This document shows, one piece after another, positions 1 through 4,488 of a stretch of DNA of 5,534 bases (its first letter is position 1; every line of letters begins with the position of its first letter). Under the pieces are notes generated by a model that ran no database searches, was not told the DNA's origin, and worked only from the letters and a program-made list of their open reading frames with translations. A program made the position numbers and the translations under genes. This DNA comes from Lachnoclostridium sp. (GTDB lineage: Bacteria; Bacillota_A; Clostridia; Lachnospirales; Lachnospiraceae), in assembly GCA_015057755.1 (NCBI GenBank), contig SVDR01000100.1, positions 1-5,534 on the forward strand, read 5' to 3'.

Positions 1-572
1 CGGTATTCGATGAGGGATGCTTCGATAAGTGGGGAAAGAGCTATGAGAATATCTGGCTGACCGCCGGAAAGTATCAAAACCAGTTCTGTACCAAAGAAAT
101 CTTTGAGGAAGTGCGCCGGGATGATCCGGATGTCAGAGCGGTGGCATTTGTCATGAATGAGGATGAGATCGCGAAAGCGATTGCCAATCCTGTCAACTGT
201 ATGATCGGCAGCGATGGTGGAGTTAACCGCGGAACAGGTCATCCAAGAGCTGCTGGTACATTCCCCAGAGTTCTGGGGAAGTATGTCCGCGAAGATAAGG
301 TCCTGCCGTTGATCGAGGCGCTGTACAAGATGACACAGGTAACAGCTGATCGGTTAGAACTGTATACGAAGGGCCGCATTGCGATTGGTTGTGATGCCGA
401 TATCACGATTTTCGATCCGGATACCATCATGGATGGAGCTACGTTTGAAGATTTGAATATCAAGCCGAAAGGTATTGATTATGTCCTCGTCAATGGGAAA
501 GTGGCCATGAAGGACAATGTCCAGGTGGATGGAAGAGCGGGCGTGTTTATCCCTGGGCCGTATATGGAATAA
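1..572 (+). CDS. D-aminoacylase / N-acyl-D-amino-acid deacylase family amidohydrolase, C-terminal part (5' truncated)
   Basis: The reading frame is open from the window edge (first whole codon at 3) to TAA at 570-572, giving the last 189 residues of a protein that in this family is usually about 480-550 residues long. The fragment has the C-terminal signature of the metal-dependent D-aminoacylase branch of the amidohydrolase superfamily. An SDGG motif (codons 210-221) carries the Asp expected to act in catalysis near the metal, followed by HPR (240-248), GTFPRVLGKYVRE, a KMT segment, and the closing ADITIFDP and VLVNGK strands of the small beta-sandwich domain. Family members hydrolyse N-acyl-D-amino acids to a free D-amino acid and a carboxylate in the cytoplasm; relatives act on other cyclic or acyl amides. 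The N-terminal metal ligands lie outside the window, so activity and exact substrate cannot be judged. A terminator follows directly, so this gene ends its transcript. Family assignment is firm; substrate is inferred. Confidence 0.85.
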   Translation, partial: VFDEGCFDKWGKSYENIWLTAGKYQNQFCTKEIFEEVRRDDPDVRAVAFVMNEDEIAKAIANPVNCMIGSDGGVNRGTGHPRAAGTFPRVLGKYVREDKVLPLIEALYKMTQVTADRLELYTKGRIAIGCDADITIFDPDTIMDGATFEDLNIKPKGIDYVLVNGKVAMKDNVQVDGRAGVFIPGPYME

Positions 573-582
573 TATGTGCATG

Positions 583-615
583 AAAAGCTGCATTCTATTT
601 GAATGCGGCTTTTTT
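583..615 (+). terminator. Intrinsic terminator after the amidohydrolase gene
   Basis: A 13-bp stem pairs 583-595 (AAAAGCTGCATTC) with 601-613 around a 5-nt loop (TATTT), with one T-G wobble. The 3' arm runs into a TTTTTT tract at 610-615. It begins 11 bases after the stop codon and separates the amidohydrolase transcript from the regulator gene. Confidence 0.9.
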
Positions 616-659
616 ATATATGCTGCAACAAAGTTAAGGTATACTCTTCGGGAGAAAGA

Positions 660-688
660 TTGCAATGATTTTCATTTTGTAGTAAAAT
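660..688 (+). promoter_or_regulatory. Putative SigA promoter of the IclR-family gene
   Basis: TTGCAA (660-665, 4/6 to consensus) and TAAAAT (683-688, 5/6) are separated by 17 bp. Transcription would start near 695, about 40 bases before the ATG at 735. The -10 box sits inside the palindrome at 670-705, an arrangement that suits autorepression. A competing TATAAA at 695-700 cannot be excluded as the -10. Confidence 0.5.
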
Positions 689-705
689 ACTACTATAAAA
701 TGAAA
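670..705. promoter_or_regulatory. 36-bp palindrome, candidate operator for the adjacent IclR-family regulator
   Basis: The outer arms TTTCATTTT (670-678) and AAAATGAAA (697-705) are perfect inverted repeats. Inside them TAGTA (680-684) pairs with TACTA (691-695). Overall 15 of 18 symmetric positions match around a centre at 687.5, the exceptions being 679/696, 685/690 and 686/689. IclR-family dimers and tetramers bind AT-rich inverted repeats and commonly repress their own gene. The overlap with the likely -10 box supports that reading, but binding is inferred. Confidence 0.6.
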
Positions 706-734
706 TTGGTGAGATGAAAAAAGGAGGGGAGACT

Positions 735-1472
735 ATGGCGGTTCAGGAAAGTAATGTGAGATCGATTGAGCGTGCATTGAATATTTTAGACTGCTTTTCC
801 AGAGAAAAACCGGCGTTATCATTAGTAGAAATATCGAGAATGCTGGATATGTCACCCAGTACAGTGTCGCGCATGGTGGGAACGATGGAAGCCATGGGTT
901 ATCTCCAGAGAAATGAAGAATCGCTACTGTACAGCTTGGGCTATAAGCTGCCGAGTTTAGGGGCGATTTATCTCAGTTCCGTCAGCGTTCGCGAGGCGGC
1001 AAAACCGCATATGATTGCGCTGAGAAATCAGTTTAATGAGAGTGTTGGACTATTTGTCGTGGAAAAGATGTATCGTGTCTGTGTGGAGTTTGTTCCTAGT
1101 ACTCAGCCGATTCATCGGGTCATGAGTATCGGTACGCGAATGGAGCTGACCAATGGGGCAACAGGTCGAGTTTTATTGGCATATCAGGATCCTGATTTTG
1201 CTCGTCAGGTACTTCTGGTTCATCCGTCCGGTGTAACCTTTGATCAACTGGAACAAATCAAAAAACAAGGATATGCCACCAGCCATAATGAAAATCCAAT
1301 CAATCACGGTTTACGATCGGTAGCAGTTCCCGTATTCAATGCAAATCATGAAATTGAAGCCGCAATATTTATTTGTGGTCCGGAGAACAGAATTGATGAA
1401 AAGCGAATGGATGAGATGATTATCATGGCGAAAGAAGAAGCATGGAAAATATCAAAAAAGTTGGGATATTAA
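735..1472 (+). CDS. IclR-family transcriptional regulator
   Basis: This is a 245-residue protein, close to the usual 250 for IclR regulators. Residues 6-70 form the winged helix-turn-helix: VRSIERALNILDCF opens helix 1, LSLVEISRMLDM and SPSTVSRMVGTME give the HTH with the recognition helix, and GYLQR-YSLGYKL makes the wing and linker. Residues about 75-245 form the GAF-like effector domain, with the family landmarks NGATGRVLLA (140-149), an HGLRSVAVPVF segment (191-201) and an AAIFICGP strand (209-216). An in-frame ATG at 714 has no ribosome site, whereas ATG 735 follows AGGAGG (722-727) by 7 nt, so 735 is chosen. Family members sense small carboxylates, sugars or aromatics and act as repressors or activators. 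It lies between the amidohydrolase and the carriers on the same strand, with a terminator on each side, so it is probably transcribed alone and controls its neighbours and itself. The effector is unknown. Confidence 0.92.
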   Translation: MAVQESNVRSIERALNILDCFSREKPALSLVEISRMLDMSPSTVSRMVGTMEAMGYLQRNEESLLYSLGYKLPSLGAIYLSSVSVREAAKPHMIALRNQFNESVGLFVVEKMYRVCVEFVPSTQPIHRVMSIGTRMELTNGATGRVLLAYQDPDFARQVLLVHPSGVTFDQLEQIKKQGYATSHNENPINHGLRSVAVPVFNANHEIEAAIFICGPENRIDEKRMDEMIIMAKEEAWKISKKLGY

Positions 1473-1485
1473 ATCTCCGATTATT

Positions 1486-1519
1486 AAGCAGGCTGCTGGA
1501 AACGGCAGCTTGTTTTTTT
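1486..1519 (+). terminator. Intrinsic terminator after the IclR-family gene
   Basis: The stem 1489-1498 pairs with 1503-1512 (GCTGC with GCAGC at the core, two G-T wobbles) around a GAAA tetraloop at 1499-1502. It is followed by TTTTTTT at 1513-1519. The stop codon is 13 bases upstream. It insulates the regulator from the carrier gene. Confidence 0.92.
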
Positions 1520-1534
1520 ATGTGACGAGCTATG

Positions 1535-1555
1535 TATTTTCATAGAATGAAAATA
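1535..1555. promoter_or_regulatory. Perfect 9-bp inverted repeat upstream of the first carrier, candidate operator
   Basis: TATTTTCAT (1535-1543) and ATGAAAATA (1547-1555) are perfect inverted repeats spaced by AGA. The half-site TTTCAT/ATGAAA is the same as in the outer arms of the palindrome at 670-705, although the spacing differs. The site ends 25 bp before the putative -35 box at 1581, an upstream position more typical of an activator than of a repressor. As RNA it would form a hairpin but lacks a terminator context. Confidence 0.5.
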
Positions 1556-1580
1556 ATTTTTAAAAAATTGAAATACGATA

Positions 1581-1609
1581 TTTACAAATTGATAAAAATG
1601 GTGTATTTT
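1581..1609 (+). promoter_or_regulatory. Putative promoter of the first YfcC-family carrier gene
   Basis: TTTACA (1581-1586) is followed after 17 bp by TATTTT (1604-1609). The -10 match is weak (4/6), but the stretch TTTACAAATT and the 17-bp spacing recur in the clearer promoter before the second carrier at 4368-4396, which raises confidence. The leader would be about 95 nt. TTGAAA (1568-1573) with GATAAA (1591-1596), also 17 bp apart, is an alternative. Confidence 0.45.
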
Positions 1610-1632
1610 TGACATAAAGTAAAAACCATTTT
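1595..1632. repeat. Inverted repeat spanning the -10/start region of the first carrier
   Basis: AAAATGGT (1595-1602) and ACCATTTT (1625-1632) are perfect 8-bp inverted repeats 22 nt apart, bracketing the putative -10 box and transcription start. The right arm continues as ATTTTCATTTC, giving another TTTCAT half-site. It could be a repressor site or chance in AT-rich DNA. Confidence 0.3.
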
Positions 1633-1684
1633 CATTTCTTTTCGGATATGATTCCCCGAATAAAAGGATGTTTATGACGAAGTA

Positions 1685-1709
1685 GGGGAAGAAAGGCAAG
1701 GTGACACAG
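1685..1709 (+). promoter_or_regulatory. Ribosome-binding block of the first carrier, conserved before its paralog
   Basis: Positions 1685-1707 match 4465-4487 at 22 of 23 bases. The block contains AGGTGA (1699-1704), complementary to the 16S rRNA 3' end and 5 nt before ATG 1710. An in-frame GTG at 1701 could serve as a start, but the equivalent GTG at 4481 is out of frame with the second carrier. The comparison therefore supports 1710 as the true start. Confidence 0.75.
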
Positions 1710-3116
1710 ATGGAAGAAAAGAAGAAGAAAAAGTTTGAAATGCCTCATACTTACATTATTTTAATTGTATTTGCGATGGTGATGGCAGTTCTCACCTATG
1801 TTGTTCCGGCAGGGGAATATGTACGTGTCGAAGACCCCAGTACCGGGAGACAGGTCATTGATCCAGAAAGCTTTCATTATGTTGAAAGTGATCCGGTGAC
1901 ACCATTTGAATTTATCAAAGCATATCCGGAAGGGATGAACAAGGCAGCCAATGTTACATTGTTTGTATTTATTACCGGTGGTTCTTTCGGAATCATCATG
2001 GAGACTGGATCTGTCAATAAAGCTTTGGGTCGTCTCGCAATTGGTATGAAGGGAAAAGAACGTCTCTTGATTCCGCTGGTAATATTTATTTTCTCTCTTG
2101 GCGGTGCAACCTTCGGTATGTGGGAAGAAATGATACCGTTCATTCCTTTGGGCGTAGTATTGGCCAGATCTGTTGGCTATGATGCTTTGGTTGGGGCAGC
2201 GATGATCATCACTGGCGCCGCCTGTGGTTTTAGCTCTGGATGGATGAATCCTTTCACCACAGGGATCGCACAGGGGATTGCAGAATTACCTCTGTTTTCC
2301 GGAATCGGGTATCGATTGATTATCTGGGCATCGTTAGTAGTAGTTACATCGTTATACATTATGCGTTATGCAGCCAAGATCAAGAAAAACCCGGAACTCT
2401 CCATTGTTGCAGATATTGAGAGAGAAGAAGCCAATAACAAATTAGACTTAGAACATTTAGAAAAACTGAGTGCCCGCGACTATATGGTATTGGCAACCTT
2501 TGTAGGTGGAATGGGAGTCATGATTTATGGCGTTTCCAAATATGGGTGGTTCCTGACAGAAATCGGTGCAATTTTCCTGACGATGGGAGCGCTGTGCGGA
2601 TTGTTTGCCGGAAATAATCCCAGTAAAGTTGCTTCTCAGTTCGTAACCGGTGCGAAGGGAATCTGCTTCGGAGCATTGGTTGCAGGGGTTGCCAGAGCAG
2701 CTGTTGTCATTATGGAAAGTGGTTCCATTATCGATACCGCGGTTTATGGACTGAGCGGCTTGATCGGGGATCTGCCGCCAGCTCTGGCCGCAGCTGCAAT
2801 GTACTGGGTGCAGATCGGTATGGACTTCGTAATCAATTCCGGTTCCGGTCAGGCAGCGGCAACCATGCCGATCATGGTACCGATCGCAGATGTTCTGGGA
2901 ATTACAAGACAGACTGCAGTACTGTGCTTCCAGTTTGGTGATAGCTTCACTAATGCATTCTGGCCCACTGCAGGTACTTTGATGGCGTGTTTGGGTATTG
3001 CAAAGATATCTTATGACAGATGGTTGAAATTCTTTATACCGTTGATCGGAATCTGGTTTGTAATGGCTTCCTGCTTCTGTGCATACGGTGCAATGACAGA
3101 ATGGGGACCGTTCTAA
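1710..3116 (+). CDS. YfcC/DcuC-family secondary transporter (first copy)
   Basis: This is a complete 468-residue integral membrane protein of normal length for the YfcC (COG1288, DcuC superfamily) group. After a Lys-rich cytoplasmic start, MPHTYIILIVFAMVMAVLTY leads into the first membrane helix (about 14-32), followed by the VPAGEY motif. Further hydrophobic helices lie near 82-98, 118-135, 160-178, 202-220, 257-274, 281-300, 317-335 and 440-460. Family landmarks are EEMIPFIPL (139-147), a Gly/Ser/Asn/Pro-rich segment GFSSGWMNPFTTGIAQGI (173-190), NSGSGQAAATMPIMVPIAD (376-394) and FGDSFTNAFWPTAG (409-422), likely hairpin-tip substrate or ion-binding regions. Family members are ion-coupled carriers or antiporters; dicarboxylates, amino acids and peptides are the proposed substrates. 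The adjacent deacylase favours an amino-acid-derived substrate (inference). It has its own promoter and leader, and a terminator hairpin follows. Confidence 0.9.
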   Translation: MEEKKKKKFEMPHTYIILIVFAMVMAVLTYVVPAGEYVRVEDPSTGRQVIDPESFHYVESDPVTPFEFIKAYPEGMNKAANVTLFVFITGGSFGIIMETGSVNKALGRLAIGMKGKERLLIPLVIFIFSLGGATFGMWEEMIPFIPLGVVLARSVGYDALVGAAMIITGAACGFSSGWMNPFTTGIAQGIAELPLFSGIGYRLIIWASLVVVTSLYIMRYAAKIKKNPELSIVADIEREEANNKLDLEHLEKLSARDYMVLATFVGGMGVMIYGVSKYGWFLTEIGAIFLTMGALCGLFAGNNPSKVASQFVTGAKGICFGALVAGVARAAVVIMESGSIIDTAVYGLSGLIGDLPPALAAAAMYWVQIGMDFVINSGSGQAAATMPIMVPIADVLGITRQTAVLCFQFGDSFTNAFWPTAGTLMACLGIAKISYDRWLKFFIPLIGIWFVMASCFCAYGAMTEWGPF

Positions 3117-3137
3117 AGTAATAAAACAGAATACAGG

Positions 3138-3174
3138 AAAGAAAGGCACCACTATGGTGCCTCTCTTTTTCTTT
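3138..3174 (+). terminator. Intrinsic terminator between the first carrier and the AbrB-family gene
   Basis: The arms 3138-3150 and 3156-3168 pair at 12 of 13 positions (GGCACC with GGTGCC at the core, one A-C mismatch at 3143/3163) around a 5-nt loop, ACTAT. A pyrimidine tract TTTTTCTTT runs from 3166 to 3174. It ends only 23 bases before the next start codon, with no convincing promoter in between. It is therefore likely a partial terminator that lowers expression of the downstream gene. Confidence 0.82.
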
Positions 3175-3197
3175 GAAAGGACAGCTTGGGTGGAGAC

Positions 3198-4256
3198 ATG
3201 GAAGGGAAATTGATATTGACGCTGTTGGCGGCATTTGTTTGCGGAATCGGAATGAAAAAAATGAAGGTTCCGGCGGGCCTGTTGGTAGGTGCGATTCTTG
3301 GAGCGTGCATCTTAAATTTAGGATTTGAAATGGCTTATATGCCAAAGGCGGCAAAACTGGCGGCACAAATCGTAGCTGGGGCTTTTATCGGGTCCATGGT
3401 CAGCAGAGATGATATTATTAAAATGAAAGATATCTACAAGATCGCACTGGTAGTTGTAGGTGCATTTTGTGGGTTGAATATCATAGTGGGATACTATACA
3501 TATTGGAGAACGGACTATGACTTGTTGACAATGTTAATGTGTACAATTCCCGGGGGTCTAAGCGATGTTCCGCTGATTGCTGCAGATATGGGAGCGGATC
3601 TGCTGCCCGTGGTTACAGTTCACTTTGCCAGAGCGTTGGTGGGGATTGGTATTTTTCCGGCGATGATTGGATATGTATGCCGCAACGATGAATCTGCAGA
3701 AGAAAAACATGAGATGGAAGAAGCGGTGAAAGTTGCCCAGGTCAACAAGAAGATTGATCTTAAGACCACTTTGATTACTTCGGTTATGGCAATCGCCTTC
3801 GGCCTCTTAGGAAACTGTATCGGGATTCCCGCAGGGGCTTTGGTGTTTTCTGCTGTTGGAATTGCAGTGGTCAAAGTTGGCTTTGGATATAATGCCGGAA
3901 TGCCAAAAGAAATCAAGAAAGCAGCACAGGTATTATCGGGAGCCTATATTGGCTGTACTATCACACGGGAAGCATTCCACGATATGAATCAATTGATTGA
4001 ACCGCTGATTGTGATTCTTTTATGCTATACGGTTCTTATGTTTGTGATTGGTAATTTCCTTCACAAAAAACTTCACGTTCAGCGACGTGAGGCGATGTTG
4101 ATGATGACTCCAGCAGGAGCGGGAGATATGGCCTTAATTGCTTCGGATTTAGGTGTGGATAGTCCTTCACTGATTGTTGTTCAAGTGATACGTTTATTTG
4201 TAGCAGATGCGATTATGCCACAAGTGTGTCGGTTGATTGCAGCGGCATTCACATGA
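3198..4256 (+). CDS. AbrB-duplication family membrane protein (putative transporter)
   Basis: This 352-residue polytopic protein belongs to the AbrB family (Pfam AbrB, COG3180; unrelated to the Bacillus AbrB DNA-binding protein). Two homologous halves are visible. MPKAAKLAAQIVAGAFIG (48-65) matches MPKEIKKAAQVLSGAYIG (235-252), and PGGLSDVPLIAADMGAD (118-134) matches PAGAGDMALIASDLGVD (305-321). A charged linker (about 162-189, Glu/Lys-rich) separates the halves. Each half has about four or five hydrophobic helices. The family was once labelled ammonia monooxygenase-like, without good support; a transport role is the usual inference. ATG 3198 is chosen because GGTG at 3189-3192 lies 5 nt upstream. 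TTG 3186, with AAAGGA at 3176-3181, is an alternative that adds four residues. It lies 81 bases after the first carrier, so co-transcription through the intervening terminator is likely. Its job beside the carriers is unknown. Confidence 0.85.
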   Translation: MEGKLILTLLAAFVCGIGMKKMKVPAGLLVGAILGACILNLGFEMAYMPKAAKLAAQIVAGAFIGSMVSRDDIIKMKDIYKIALVVVGAFCGLNIIVGYYTYWRTDYDLLTMLMCTIPGGLSDVPLIAADMGADLLPVVTVHFARALVGIGIFPAMIGYVCRNDESAEEKHEMEEAVKVAQVNKKIDLKTTLITSVMAIAFGLLGNCIGIPAGALVFSAVGIAVVKVGFGYNAGMPKEIKKAAQVLSGAYIGCTITREAFHDMNQLIEPLIVILLCYTVLMFVIGNFLHKKLHVQRREAMLMMTPAGAGDMALIASDLGVDSPSLIVVQVIRLFVADAIMPQVCRLIAAAFT

Positions 4257-4264
4257 TATATTTT

Positions 4265-4314
4265 CAAAATGCACAAATTTATTTGATATAAATGAAAATA
4301 AAAACGGCATTTTG
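4265..4314. repeat. Inverted repeat downstream of the AbrB-family gene
   Basis: CAAAATGC (4265-4272) and GCATTTTG (4307-4314) are perfect inverted repeats enclosing 34 nt of AT-rich DNA. That DNA holds smaller palindromes (CAAATTTATTTG at 4274-4285; ATTTAT 4277-4282 with ATAAAT 4288-4293) and an AATGAAAATA half-site-like stretch (4291-4300). No T-tract follows, so it is not a standard terminator. It may be a regulatory site or a weak RNA stem at the end of the transcript. Confidence 0.3.
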
Positions 4315-4328
4315 TGAAATAATAGACA

Positions 4329-4350
4329 ATTTTATTCTGAAAAATGAAAT
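4329..4350. promoter_or_regulatory. Degenerate palindrome upstream of the second carrier, candidate operator
   Basis: The left arm ATTTTATTC (4329-4337) and right arm AAATGAAAT (4342-4350) pair at 8 of 11 symmetric positions around 4339.5. The right arm carries the same ATGAAA half-site seen at 697-705 and 1547-1555. It lies 17 bp upstream of the putative -35 box at 4368, comparable to the palindrome before the first carrier. It may be a weaker binding site for the same IclR regulator, or chance in AT-rich DNA. Confidence 0.3.
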
Positions 4351-4367
4351 ATCGCGTGCTTTCTTAC

Positions 4368-4396
4368 TTTACAAATTTATTACAAACGGATATTAT
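4368..4396 (+). promoter_or_regulatory. Putative promoter of the second YfcC-family carrier gene
   Basis: TTTACA (4368-4373, 5/6) and TATTAT (4391-4396, 5/6) are separated by exactly 17 bp, a good SigA-type promoter. It aligns with 1581-1609 before the first carrier, sharing TTTACAAATT, AAA.GG in the spacer and TATT at the -10. Transcription would start near 4403, leaving a leader of about 85 nt. Confidence 0.65.
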
Positions 4397-4464
4397 TAAG
4401 ATAATTCAGAAAACTTAAATCCCGCTTGCATATAGAACATGGTTTGGAGTGACTGTATCATTTG

Positions 4465-4488
4465 GGGGAAGAAAGGTAAGGTGACACT
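4465..4488 (+). promoter_or_regulatory. Ribosome-binding block of the second carrier
   Basis: Positions 4465-4487 repeat the block at 1685-1707 with one difference (T at 4477 for C at 1697). AGGTGA (4479-4484) lies 4 nt before ATG 4489. The leader sequences upstream of the block show no similar match between the two genes. Confidence 0.75.

Noticed and set aside
714..734. ATG at 714 as the start of the IclR-family gene
   Set aside because: No ribosome site precedes it, and the seven extra codons contain the AGGAGG that serves ATG 735.
1609..1637. Perfect -35 hexamer TTGACA at 1609-1614 as the first carrier's promoter
   Set aside because: The sequence 17 bp downstream (TCATTT) is a poor -10, and the TTTACA promoter is the one conserved with the paralog.
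1668..1685. Tiny upstream frame in the first carrier's leader (ATG 1668 or 1674, stop TAG 1683)
   Set aside because: It has only three to five codons, the AAAGG abuts the first ATG, and there is no counterpart before the paralog.
1701..1709. GTG at 1701 as the start of the first carrier
   Set aside because: The same GTG in the matching block of the paralog (4481) is out of frame with its gene, and AGGTGA, which includes it, works as the ribosome site for ATG 1710.
3093..3122. Promoter for the AbrB-family gene (ATGACA at 3093-3098 with AGTAAT at 3117-3122)
   Set aside because: The -10 matches only 4/6, the -35 lies in coding sequence, and the transcript would still meet the terminator at 3138-3174.
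2457..3152. Open frame of 231 codons on the - strand
   Set aside because: It is antisense to the conserved C-terminal half of the first carrier and has the Cys/Ser/His-rich composition of a shadow frame, with no ribosome site recognised.
4449..4484. GTG-initiated 11-codon frame in the second carrier's leader
   Set aside because: It has no proper ribosome site and no counterpart before the first carrier.
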